From assembly GCA_945876755.1 (NCBI GenBank), contig CAMCPM010000008.1, positions 41,262 through 105,261 on the forward strand: a stretch of 64,000 nt of DNA, written 5' to 3'. Source of the DNA: an uncultured Clostridia bacterium. Its GTDB lineage: Bacteria; Bacillota; Clostridia; Oscillospirales; Ruminococcaceae. Below the pieces are notes generated by a model, which made no database searches, had not been told where the DNA came from, and saw only the letters and a program-made list of their open reading frames with translations. The position numbers and the translations under genes are program-made. This document shows, in pieces, positions 44,620 through 52,255 of the stretch (position 1 is the first letter of the stretch; the number at the start of each line of letters is the position of its first letter).

Positions 44620-44648
44620 AGTATAACAGTTTTTTTTACATTTGTCAA
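44620..44648 (-). promoter_or_regulatory. Promoter of tRNA-Ser(GGA)
   Basis: On the minus strand TTGACA (44643-44648), a 17-base spacer and TATACT (44620-44625), 32 bases before the tRNA. Confidence 0.82.
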
Positions 44649-44685
44649 GTCTTTTTTGCAAAAAAACTAAATTATTTTTTAAGCA

Positions 44686-44726
44686 TATAAAAATCGCTGC
44701 CGACCCGTGAGCCGACAACGATTTTT
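44686..44726 (-). terminator. Terminator of tyrS
   Basis: On the minus strand AAATCGTTGTCG pairs with CGGCAGCGATTT (two G-U pairs) and is followed by TTTATA, 22 bases after the tyrS stop. Confidence 0.82.
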
Positions 44727-44747
44727 CTTATTACAGATTAATTAAGC

Positions 44748-45962
44748 TTAATTTTTTACAGCCTTGTGGAAAACCTTTTTGCCCTTCTTGATGATTACCT
44801 CGGTATCGATCTTGATAAGAGCATTGGGGTCTGTTACCTTGTTGTCGTCAACGGCAACGCCGCCCTGCTGAACAAGACGTCTCGCCTCGCTCTTTGAGGG
44901 GGCAAGACCCGTTTTCACAAGCAGGTCGAGAATGTTTATGCCGTCATCGGGAATTTCAGCCGCAGGAATTTCCGTTGCAGGCATATTCTCGGTATTTCCT
45001 CCGCCGCCGAAGAGAGCCTTTGCGCCCTCCTGCGCCTTGTTTGCTTCCTCCTCGCCGTGAACAAGCTTTGTAAGCTCGTATGCAAGAATTTCCTTAGCCT
45101 TGTTAAGCTGACTGCCTTCCCAATCGGACATAGCCTCAATTTCCTCAATAGGCAGGAATGTCAGCATTCTGATACACTTCATAACGTCAGCGTCGGCAAC
45201 GTTTCTCCAGTACTGATAGAACTCAAACGGGCTTGTCTTTTCGGGGTCGAGCCAAACCGCACCCTTTTCGGTCTTGCCCATCTTCTTGCCCTCGGAGTTG
45301 AGCAGCAGAGTTATAGTCATAGCGTGAGCGTCCTTGCCAAGCTTCTTTCTGATAAGCTCGGTACCGCCAAGCATATTCGCCCACTGGTCGTCACCGCCGA
45401 ACTGCATATTACAGCCGTACTTCTGGAACAGCATATAGAAATCGTAGCTCTGCATTATCATGTAGTTGAATTCAAGGAATGTCAGACCACGCTCCATTCT
45501 CTGCTTGTAGCACTCAAATGTCAGCATCTTGTTTACCGAGAAGCAAGCGCCCACTTCTCTCAGTACGTCGATATAGTTGAGATTCATAAGCCAGTCGGCA
45601 TTGTTTACCATAATAGCCTTGCCGTCCGAGAAGTCGATAAAACGGCTCATCTGCTTTTTGAAGCACTCGATGTTGTGGTCGATATCCTCTTTGGTAAGCA
45701 TCTTTCTCATATCGGACTTGCCGGAGGGGTCTCCTATCATGCCCGTACCGCCGCCAAGCAGCGCAATAGGCTTGTTTCCTGCCATCTGAAGTCTCTTCAT
45801 AAGGCAAAGTGCCATAAAGTGACCTACATGAAGGCTGTCGGCAGTCGGGTCAAAGCCGATGTAGAAGGTAGCCTTGCCCTCGTTTATCATTTTCTTGATT
45901 TCTTCCTCGTCTGTTACCTGCGCGATAAGTCCGCGGGCAACGAGTTCGTCATAAAGCGTCAT
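44748..45962 (-). CDS. tyrS: Tyrosyl-tRNA synthetase
   Basis: TyrRS charges tRNA-Tyr. The 404-residue protein has the class I signatures LHVGH (HIGH) and KKMGKT (KMSKS), the tyrosine-binding region [15 protein letters not shown] and [13 protein letters not shown], and a C-terminal S4 RNA-binding domain ([20 protein letters not shown]). AAGGAG precedes the ATG. It is the second gene behind the Tyr T-box leader at 46679-46914, 150 bases after a small lipoprotein gene; a short hairpin TGAAATCA/TGATTTCA (46018-46038) and no obvious terminator lie in that gap, so T-box control of tyrS is expected. Confidence 0.97.
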   Translation of the reverse strand: MTLYDELVARGLIAQVTDEEEIKKMINEGKATFYIGFDPTADSLHVGHFMALCLMKRLQMAGNKPIALLGGGTGMIGDPSGKSDMRKMLTKEDIDHNIECFKKQMSRFIDFSDGKAIMVNNADWLMNLNYIDVLREVGACFSVNKMLTFECYKQRMERGLTFLEFNYMIMQSYDFYMLFQKYGCNMQFGGDDQWANMLGGTELIRKKLGKDAHAMTITLLLNSEGKKMGKTEKGAVWLDPEKTSPFEFYQYWRNVADADVMKCIRMLTFLPIEEIEAMSDWEGSQLNKAKEILAYELTKLVHGEEEANKAQEGAKALFGGGGNTENMPATEIPAAEIPDDGINILDLLVKTGLAPSKSEARRLVQQGGVAVDDNKVTDPNALIKIDTEVIIKKGKKVFHKAVKN

Positions 45963-46112
45963 AATTTTTACTCCTTTATATAAAATATTTTTTTAACTTT
46001 TTATTTGTCATAAACGATGAAATCAAATGCTGATTTCACGGATACCACCGCCCTTTCAAGGTTTTTTATCCTGATATTTAATTGAGATATCTGCAGAGCT
46101 TTATCATATCAA

Positions 46113-46652
46113 TTACTCTATCCATCCAAGCTCCCGTAAGCTTTCAAGCTTGTTCTTGTCAAGGTTATCATAGCTGCCTTTTTCTATAAGTTCGGCTTTG
46201 AAAGCCTCCACCTGACAGGGGTAACTTTCTGCGATATTTTCCACAAGAATCCTTATCCGGTCACCGTCCTCAAAGCTCCCAAAGGAAGTTTCTTCGCCCG
46301 AAACAGCTGTAACTTCAATATATCCATTCTCCTCCAGCAGAACAATATCACTGCTTTTTCCTCTCAAATACCGACCCTCACACCAGAATAATTTCCTGAT
46401 ACCGCAGACACGGTCTTTAGGGTCATAGAAAACTGCGATCATATCGCCACCCGGTTCAACCTCAAACAGATCGGTATTAGAATTTTCGGGACTCCCATAG
46501 GGTTCTCCCCAGACATCACGGATTTCGGAGCAAGTGATATTATCAAGCTTTTTGTAAAGCATCTCTCCTGTCATATTTTGAGCATTTGTAATCGGTATGA
46601 CCTTTCCGCAGGCAGTCATACACAGGGATAGCATTAACGAAATCATTACCAT
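46113..46652 (-). CDS. Putative lipoprotein behind the Tyr T-box, start apparently frameshifted
   Basis: A protein of unknown family, about 180 residues, with a hydrophobic N terminus and lipobox (MLSLCMTAC), then a mature acidic domain with SEIRDVWGEPYGS and a LFWCEGRYL segment. The frame's own ATG at 46652 has no close ribosome site. The well-placed start, ATG 46663 seven bases after GAGG, is followed by six A and reads only ATG AAA AAA TCA TGG TAA. One extra A would fuse ATG 46663 to this frame and give a textbook signal peptide beginning MKKIMVMISLMLS. So the gene is either broken by one base, read through slippage, or phase variable. It lies between the T-box and tyrS. Confidence 0.7.
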   Translation of the reverse strand: MVMISLMLSLCMTACGKVIPITNAQNMTGEMLYKKLDNITCSEIRDVWGEPYGSPENSNTDLFEVEPGGDMIAVFYDPKDRVCGIRKLFWCEGRYLRGKSSDIVLLEENGYIEVTAVSGEETSFGSFEDGDRIRILVENIAESYPCQVEAFKAELIEKGSYDNLDKNKLESLRELGWIE

Positions 46653-46678
46653 GATTTTTTCATAATGTCACCTCAAAC

Positions 46679-46914
46679 AAAAAAGCCCTCTCAAAGCATA
46701 AGCTTCAAGAGGGCGAATTATCGCGGTACCACCTCAGTTTATCGGCAAAAATGCCGACCTCAAAAGCGCTGTAACGGGCGCATCCGCATTCCCCTACTGT
46801 TGTTTCGGGGAACAAGCTCCATGATGTATTCGCCGCAGTTCGTCGCCTTTTCGCACCATCCAAAGGCTCTCTTTATCGGAATTATTGCAGTTACTTCTTC
46901 ACTTCACAGCATTT
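46679..46914 (-). ncRNA. Tyrosine-specific T-box leader
   Basis: On the minus strand the leader has a Stem I with AGAGAGCC, the GGTGCGAAAAGG region and the specifier loop context GCGAA-TAC-ATC. The specifier TAC (46826-46828) is a tyrosine codon. The T-box AGGTGGTACCGCG lies at 46722-46734, followed by the terminator GCCCTCTTGAAG/CTTTGAGAGGGC (46685-46714) and a T run. Uncharged tRNA-Tyr would stabilise the antiterminator and permit transcription of the lipoprotein and tyrS. Confidence 0.95.
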
Positions 46915-46920
46915 TATGAT

Positions 46921-46949
46921 ATAATAGCATATTAAATTTAATTTGTCAA
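46921..46949 (-). promoter_or_regulatory. Promoter of the T-box operon
   Basis: On the minus strand TTGACA (46944-46949), a 17-base spacer and TATTAT (46921-46926), just upstream of the T-box leader. Confidence 0.82.
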
Positions 46950-46993
46950 GGACGTTTATATCGCTTCCTTTTTATGACAAATTTCAGCACATT

Positions 46994-47009
46994 TGTTTCA
47001 TGTGGAACA
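46994..47009. promoter_or_regulatory. parS-like 16-mer
   Basis: TGTTTCATGTGGAACA matches the ParB-binding consensus TGTTTCACGTGGAACA at 15 of 16 positions. It lies just after the isomerase stop codon (minus strand) and upstream of the T-box promoter. ParB binding is inferred from the motif alone. Confidence 0.35.
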
Positions 47010-47012
47010 TTG

Positions 47013-48500
47013 TTACGCAAACGGATTCTCTGTTTTATACAGCATACCCTTTGGCTGATTGAAACCAATTTCTTCAACTCCCAGGTAACGGAACACGTTG
47101 AACAGAGCCTTGCCGTTGTGAGCAAAGGTCACAGCACCGTGGTGAGGATATCTGCCCTCGATAAGAACGTGACGATAGAAGCGTCCCATCTCCTTGATGG
47201 CGAAAACGCCGATTCCGCCGAAGCTTTTGGTTGCAACGGGAAGTATCTCACCCTCGGCAACGTAAGCACGAAGCTTAGCGTCAGCCGTACTCTGAAGACG
47301 GAAGAACGTGATGTCGGAAGGCGCAATATCGCCCTCAAGGGTACCTCTTGTAATGTCAGGCTCTTTATCAGGTTCAAGACCTCTGTGCATGATAAGCTGA
47401 TACTTCATCGTGCGTGTGGAAAGCTTGCAAGCAGCGGTATTTCCGCAGTGGAAGCCCATAAACGTATCGGTATGCTTGTAATCAAATTTGCCCTTTATCT
47501 CGTTGAGGTACATATCGGCAGGAACGCTGTTGTTGATATCGAGCAGCGTTACAACGTCATCTGAAACGCACTGACCGATGAACTCGCTGAGTGCGCCGTA
47601 AATGTCGACTTCACAAGCAACGGGAATACCCTTTGCAGCGAGACGGCTGTTCACATAGCAGGGAACAAAGCCGAACTGTGTCTGAAATGCAGGCCAGCAC
47701 TTGTTTGCAAATACAACATATTTGCGGCTGCCCTTATGCTCCTCAGCCCAGTCGAGAAGCGTTGCTTCGTACTGTGCAAGCTTCGGCAGGATACCGGACA
47801 TCTTGTTGCCGTCGCCCAATTCTGCTTCCATATCTGCGATAATTGCAGGAATACGGCTGTCGTTTGCGTGAGCGTTATATGCGGCAAAAAGGTCAAGCTC
47901 GGAGTTCTCCTCTATCTCAACGCCAAGGTTATACAGCTGACGGATAGGCGCATTGCAGGCAAGGAAATCCTGCGGACGAGGACCGAATGTTATCATTTTA
48001 AGATTTGCAAGACCGAGAAGAGTTCTTGCAATGGGAACAAATTCCAGAATCATATCTGCTATCTCGGAGGGAGTTCCCACGGGGTATTCGGGTATGTAAG
48101 CCTTAACGTTTCTCAGACCGAGATTATAGCTTGCGTTGAGCATTCCGCAGTAAGCGTCGCCTCTGCCGTCGATAAGGGTATCGGAGGATTCCTCGGCTGC
48201 CGCTGCGAACATTACAGGTACTCCAAACTGTTTTGCAAGCAGGGTTTCAGCGGTTTCGGGTCCGAAGTTGCCAAGGTACATAACAAGAGCGTTTACCCCT
48301 GCCTTTTTCATATCCTCAACAGCGGCAAGCATATGCTTTTCATTTTCAACAGTTACGGGACACTCATAGATATCAATGTTCTTTTCCTTGCAGGCTTTTA
48401 CGACATTTGCACGGCGGCTTGCAGACAATTCCATAGGGAAGCAGTCGCGGCTTACAGCACAAATACCAAGCTTTACAACAGGCATATTTTCAGTAATCAT
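47013..48500 (-). CDS. L-fucose/L-arabinose isomerase family protein
   Basis: A 495-residue sugar isomerase of the FucI/AraA superfamily (COG2407 type). The C-terminal half carries likely metal-binding residues in ACEVDIYGALSEF, TLLDINNS and GFHCGNTAACK, matching the Glu/Asp/His triad of fucose isomerase; the N-terminal half is the typical Rossmann-like substrate domain (MYLGNFGPETAETLL). It probably interconverts an aldose and a ketose; L-arabinose or L-fucose are the best guesses given the GH127 gene nearby. GAGGAG lies before the ATG, and the ATGA overlap with the upstream lipoprotein gene shows coupling. No terminator is visible after it. Confidence 0.82.
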   Translation of the reverse strand: MITENMPVVKLGICAVSRDCFPMELSASRRANVVKACKEKNIDIYECPVTVENEKHMLAAVEDMKKAGVNALVMYLGNFGPETAETLLAKQFGVPVMFAAAAEESSDTLIDGRGDAYCGMLNASYNLGLRNVKAYIPEYPVGTPSEIADMILEFVPIARTLLGLANLKMITFGPRPQDFLACNAPIRQLYNLGVEIEENSELDLFAAYNAHANDSRIPAIIADMEAELGDGNKMSGILPKLAQYEATLLDWAEEHKGSRKYVVFANKCWPAFQTQFGFVPCYVNSRLAAKGIPVACEVDIYGALSEFIGQCVSDDVVTLLDINNSVPADMYLNEIKGKFDYKHTDTFMGFHCGNTAACKLSTRTMKYQLIMHRGLEPDKEPDITRGTLEGDIAPSDITFFRLQSTADAKLRAYVAEGEILPVATKSFGGIGVFAIKEMGRFYRHVLIEGRYPHHGAVTFAHNGKALFNVFRYLGVEEIGFNQPKGMLYKTENPFA

Positions 48501-49192
48501 TCTTCTTTCTCCTCTTTCTTTTCGGTTTTTTCAGTTTTTTCGGACTTTTCATTGTCCATATTTATTTCGGTTTCGGTCTTTACTTCCTTTTCGGTAACTT
48601 CTATGGAAAAATATGTTCCATAGTAACCGTCAACGCCCTCAACCGTATCATAGCTTTCTTTCATGGTGAAAACCAGCGTATATGACGGGCAGTCATACTT
48701 CTGCATATAGGTAAGCTCCATGTCGATATCCTCTGTACCGGTCATTGTTCCCACAGGCTCTACGCCGTGCTTTTGACCAAGCTCAACAGTTTTGTTCGTG
48801 AAATAATCCTCGGCTGTTTTGCGGTCAAGAAGACAGGTCGCTTCGGACATATATCCTTTAAGATAAATTTCGTCGTCGCCCTTTACGGTTTTAAAATTAT
48901 ATGTAATTATCGAGTCATCAACGTAATAATATGCACTTTCGGCAGGCACAAGGTCACGGATCTCCATAAGCTCCGTATCGGTATTGATGCTCCATATTTG
49001 GGTATCGGTCTCATAGTAAAGCTCAACGCCGTCCGGCTGGAGAGAAACGATTTTTTTAAGAGGCATTCCAAGCTTGACTTTGGTAAGTATTCCCGAATAA
49101 GCGCTTTCGGTAACTGTTTCGTCCTCACCGCAGGCTGTAAAGCAGGCAAGCGCCATAACAAGAGTAAGAACTACAGAAATAATTTTTTTCAT
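48497..49192 (-). CDS. Lipoprotein of unknown function
   Basis: A 231-residue secreted lipoprotein. The signal peptide MKKIISVVLTLVMALACF ends in the lipobox FTAC, giving mature CGEDETVTES. The mature part has a small mixed domain (YSGILTKVKLGMPLKKI; ELYYETDTQIWSIN) and a Glu/Lys-rich low-complexity tail of about 25 residues (NMDNEKSEKTEKTEKKEEKE). I do not recognise the family. It overlaps the isomerase start by four bases (ATGA), so the two are co-transcribed. ATG 49192 is preceded by GGTGG; a longer frame is less likely. Promoter at 49246-49274. Confidence 0.78.
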   Translation of the reverse strand: MKKIISVVLTLVMALACFTACGEDETVTESAYSGILTKVKLGMPLKKIVSLQPDGVELYYETDTQIWSINTDTELMEIRDLVPAESAYYYVDDSIITYNFKTVKGDDEIYLKGYMSEATCLLDRKTAEDYFTNKTVELGQKHGVEPVGTMTGTEDIDMELTYMQKYDCPSYTLVFTMKESYDTVEGVDGYYGTYFSIEVTEKEVKTETEINMDNEKSEKTEKTEKKEEKEE

Positions 49193-49245
49193 TTTGCCAC
49201 CATTCCTTTGATACAAAAAGTTTCAATAATAATACAGTCATTTAT

Positions 49246-49274
49246 ATAATAATACAAAATTGCCAAAAAGTCAA
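49246..49274 (-). promoter_or_regulatory. Promoter of the lipoprotein-isomerase operon
   Basis: On the minus strand TTGACT (49269-49274), a 17-base spacer and TATTAT (49246-49251), about 54 bases upstream of the lipoprotein start. It is divergent from the GH130 promoter. Confidence 0.72.
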
Positions 49275-49295
49275 CGGGAAACCGAATGTTTTCTA

Positions 49296-49324
49296 TTGAA
49301 AAAAATTTAAGTGTGTTGTATAAT
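49296..49324 (+). promoter_or_regulatory. Promoter of the GH130 phosphorylase gene
   Basis: TTGAAA (49296-49301), a 17-base spacer and TATAAT (49319-49324), 34 bases before the ATG. Confidence 0.75.
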
Positions 49325-49357
49325 ATATTCGTAATTAATGCGAGAGGAGCTTTTATC

Positions 49358-50539
49358 ATGACTGAATTTGAAAGAAACTCGGCAAAAGTCATTGCCGATT
49401 ATGAGTCGCTTATCAACCGCCGCAATGTTAAATCGGGACGCTATAACGGCATTTACGACTGCTGGAAATACCCTGTACTTACCGCTTTGCACGCTCCGTA
49501 CATATGGAAGTATGACATGAATCCCGAAACTAACCCCCACTTTATGGAACGTCTCGGTATCAATGCTGTACTTAACTCGGGTGCTATTGAGCTTAACGGT
49601 AAATTTTACCTTGTTGCCCGTGTTGAGGGCAGCGACAGAAAATCTTTCTTTGCTGTTGCCGAAAGCGAAAGTCCTGTTGACGGTTTCCGTTTCTGGGATT
49701 TTCCCGTTCAGCTTCCCGATACCTGTCCCGAAGAGACCAACGTTTACGATATGCGTCTGACAAAGCATGAGGACGGCTGGATATACGGTGTATTCTGCTC
49801 GGAAAGCAAGGATACTTCCTCAAACGACCTTTCTGCTGCTATTGCGCAGGCAGGTATTGTCCGTACTAAGGACCTGAAAACATGGGAACGTCTCCCGAAT
49901 CTGAAATCAAAGTCTCCTCAGCAGAGAAACGTTGTTCTTCACCCCGAATTCGTTGACGGAAAGTATGCTTTCTACACCCGTCCGCAGGATGATTTCATTC
50001 AGACAGGCTCCGGCGGAGGAGTTTGCTTCGGACTTGTTGAGGACATAACCGACCCTGTTATCTGCACGGAAGAGGTCGTTATCTCGCCGAGAATTTACCA
50101 CACTATTACCGAGGTCAAGAACGGTGCAGGAGCTGTTCCCATCAAAACAGACCGCGGCTGGATACACATTGCTCACGGTGTAAGAAATACTGCGGCAGGT
50201 CTGAGATATGTTATTTATGTTTTTGCTACTGCTCTTGACGACCCTTCAAAGCTTATTGCTTCGCCGTCAGGATTGTTTATCGCTCCTCACGGATATGAAC
50301 GCGTCGGAGACGTTTCCAACGTTGCGTTCACAAACGGCGCTATCGTTCGTGAAAACGGCGAGGTTTACATTTACTACGCTTCCTCGGATACAAGAGTTCA
50401 TGTTGCTTCAACTACCGTTGAAAAGCTGGTGGATTATACATTTAACACGCCGTCAGACCCGCTTCGCTCCGTTGACTGCGTTAAGCAGAGATGCGAGCTT
50501 ATCTCAAAAAATCTGGAGTATATGAAAAACAACAAGTAA
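49358..50539 (+). CDS. GH130 4-O-beta-D-mannosyl-D-glucose phosphorylase
   Basis: A 393-residue five-bladed beta-propeller enzyme of GH130 subfamily 1, which phosphorolyses mannosyl-glucose to mannose 1-phosphate and glucose. The sequence closely follows the characterised Bacteroides fragilis enzyme: [35 protein letters not shown] with the likely catalytic Asp131, [46 protein letters not shown] and YYASSDTR. Ruminococcus albus uses such enzymes to degrade mannan. AGGAG lies nine bases before ATG 49358; the longer frame to 49286 overlaps the promoter. No signal peptide, so it acts in the cytoplasm. No cellobiose 2-epimerase gene is adjacent. Confidence 0.93.
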   Translation: MTEFERNSAKVIADYESLINRRNVKSGRYNGIYDCWKYPVLTALHAPYIWKYDMNPETNPHFMERLGINAVLNSGAIELNGKFYLVARVEGSDRKSFFAVAESESPVDGFRFWDFPVQLPDTCPEETNVYDMRLTKHEDGWIYGVFCSESKDTSSNDLSAAIAQAGIVRTKDLKTWERLPNLKSKSPQQRNVVLHPEFVDGKYAFYTRPQDDFIQTGSGGGVCFGLVEDITDPVICTEEVVISPRIYHTITEVKNGAGAVPIKTDRGWIHIAHGVRNTAAGLRYVIYVFATALDDPSKLIASPSGLFIAPHGYERVGDVSNVAFTNGAIVRENGEVYIYYASSDTRVHVASTTVEKLVDYTFNTPSDPLRSVDCVKQRCELISKNLEYMKNNK

Positions 50540-50545
50540 AAAATT

Positions 50546-50578
50546 ATAGCCGGCATTTTTTAATGCCGGTTATTTTTA
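50546..50578 (+). terminator. Terminator of the GH130 gene
   Basis: TAGCCGGCATT and AATGCCGGTTA form the stem, with TTTTTAT following, directly after the stop codon. Confidence 0.85.
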
Positions 50579-50641
50579 TAAAGCATTGACAACTTTGTAT
50601 AAAATTTTAAACAAATAATATTAAAAACTGTTTAAATATAC

Positions 50642-50670
50642 TTGCAATTTCATAAAAAATATGCTATAAT
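50642..50670 (+). promoter_or_regulatory. Promoter of the membrane GGDEF gene
   Basis: TTGCAA (50642-50647), a 17-base spacer and TATAAT (50665-50670), 59 bases before the TTG start. Confidence 0.75.
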
Positions 50671-50728
50671 ATTAATAAAATATTACTGAAATCTCCAATT
50701 TTATTCTTTTAAAGGTGGACGGTTTATA

Positions 50729-51964
50729 TTGAAAAAGCAGCATAGTCTTCTCAACAGAATTTTAATTATCATTTGTACCGCTATTTTTGTCCTTGGCGTT
50801 ATCATTACTTCTGTTGGCTCAAGAATGATATACACGGTTACCGAAAACAGCATCAAAACAGAGATCCAATCGGCTGCCGAAACTATGAAAAATCTTTACG
50901 AACACGAACTCGGTGTTAATGCGGACAGCTTTGAAATGAGCGCTGAAGATTTTACCAGAATAATCGGATACATAGGCTGTTCCAATGACGTGGATTTTAC
51001 GATATTCAATGGAGATACACGAGTTTTTACAAGTATTATCAATCCGGACGGAAGCTCCGCTGTGGGTACAAAAGCATCAGAGGAAGTAATTGAAAAGGTC
51101 ATCGGCGGCGGTAAGGAATATTTTTACAGCCGTGTTATGGTAAACGGTCAAGTGTATATCGGCTATTATATTCCGCTTTTTAGCAGAGATAAAACCGTTT
51201 CGGGAATGTATTTTGCCGGAAAGCCTCTTGATTCGGCAAAAGCCAACTCCGCTGCGGCAATGCGTACATTTATTTTGATATCGGTGGCTGTTCTGATAAT
51301 TTCAACCGGTATTTGCTTCTTTTATCTTAAAAATATTATCAACGGAATGCTCGATATCAAACAGTACATCACAAAGGTCGCAAACGGCGATTTTGCTGCT
51401 TCAATGAGCAGTAATACTGTCAGCCGCTGCGATGAGATAGGCGATATCGGGCGCAATGCCGAGATGCTGTGCGGTAATCTGCGCGACATGGTTGAGCGCG
51501 ACCCTCTTACATCGCTTTTCAACAGGCGCAGCTGCCGCCGCAAAATTCAAGAGCTTGATGAAAAAAATATTTCTTATGCTCTGGTTATGGGCGATATTGA
51601 CTTTTTCAAGAATATCAATGATAAATACGGGCACTCCTGCGGTGACGCTGTTCTGAAAAGCATTTCCGCCATACTGTCAAAGCATACTGCCCAAAACGGC
51701 GGATGGGCTTCAAGATGGGGCGGAGAGGAATTTCTCTTTGTATACCCTCAAAAGGATATCGCTCAGGTCAAAAGTCTGCTTGACGAGGTAGCTGACGAAA
51801 TACGCTCGGCAACATACGGCGACGGCAATGAATGCTTCAATGTTACCATGACGTTCGGTGCTGCCTGTCACGCTCCCGATGAAAATCTTGATGAAACTAT
51901 ATGCCGTGCTGACGAACTGCTTTACATAGGAAAACAGTCCGGCAGAAACCGAATTGAAATTTAA
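50729..51964 (+). CDS. Membrane diguanylate cyclase with Cache sensor
   Basis: A 411-residue signalling protein. TM1 lies at about residues 10-32, an external single-Cache-like sensor domain follows (about 33-170; VDFTIFNGDTRVFTSI), TM2 is near 178-200 (FILISVAVLIISTGICFFYL), then a HAMP-like linker and a GGDEF domain (about 255-411). The cyclase motif is GGEEF in ASRWGGEEFLFVYP, with the metal Asp in MGDIDFFKNINDKYGHSCGD, so it should make cyclic di-GMP. No RxxD inhibitory site precedes GGEEF. The start is TTG with AAAGGTGG ten bases upstream. Single gene between GH130 and GH127 genes. Confidence 0.92.
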   Translation: MKKQHSLLNRILIIICTAIFVLGVIITSVGSRMIYTVTENSIKTEIQSAAETMKNLYEHELGVNADSFEMSAEDFTRIIGYIGCSNDVDFTIFNGDTRVFTSIINPDGSSAVGTKASEEVIEKVIGGGKEYFYSRVMVNGQVYIGYYIPLFSRDKTVSGMYFAGKPLDSAKANSAAAMRTFILISVAVLIISTGICFFYLKNIINGMLDIKQYITKVANGDFAASMSSNTVSRCDEIGDIGRNAEMLCGNLRDMVERDPLTSLFNRRSCRRKIQELDEKNISYALVMGDIDFFKNINDKYGHSCGDAVLKSISAILSKHTAQNGGWASRWGGEEFLFVYPQKDIAQVKSLLDEVADEIRSATYGDGNECFNVTMTFGAACHAPDENLDETICRADELLYIGKQSGRNRIEI

Positions 51965-51969
51965 TGCTT

Positions 51970-52088
51970 ATACTAAAAACCATTTAAAAACTGTACAAAA
52001 AATTGAGCATAATCTTGTAGCTGTTGAAAACAGTTTTATATGGATTATGCGAAGATTTTTTGTCTACAGTTTAATTGGTTTTTAGTAT
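51970..52088. repeat. 119-bp near-perfect hairpin element (MITE-like)
   Basis: Ends ATACTAAAAACCA and TGGTTTTTAGTAT are perfect inverted repeats, and the complementarity continues inwards with few gaps over about 43 bases per arm (to GCATAATC/GATTATGC). The loop region has its own CTGTT-GAA-AACAG hairpin. There is no coding capacity. It starts five bases after the GGDEF stop codon. It may be a miniature transposable element that also serves as a terminator. Confidence 0.7.
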
Positions 52089-52112
52089 TATTCCCCAAAA
52101 ATATTTGTTCAA

Positions 52113-52140
52113 AAATGCGGACTGAAGTTCCGCATTTTTT
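52113..52140 (+). terminator. Terminator upstream of the GH127 gene
   Basis: AAATGCGGA pairs with TCCGCATTT across a 7-base loop and is followed by T residues. It lies 25 bases beyond the hairpin element. Confidence 0.8.
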
Positions 52141-52195
52141 CGTAAAGATTTACTTGAAATCAAAGAATTTTCCACCTTTTCGCCTGTTTTGTCTA

Positions 52196-52224
52196 CTGAC
52201 AAATTTATCATAATGTGCTATAAT
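52196..52224 (+). promoter_or_regulatory. Promoter of the GH127 gene
   Basis: CTGACA (52196-52201), a 17-base spacer ending in TGTGC, and TATAAT (52219-52224), 31 bases before the ATG. Confidence 0.75.
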
Positions 52225-52255
52225 ATTTTCAGATAATCAATCGGAGGTAAATACT

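Noticed and set aside
46665..46919. An 84-codon open frame on the plus strand
   Set aside because: It is antisense to the T-box leader, which explains all of its conserved sequence; there is no ribosome site.
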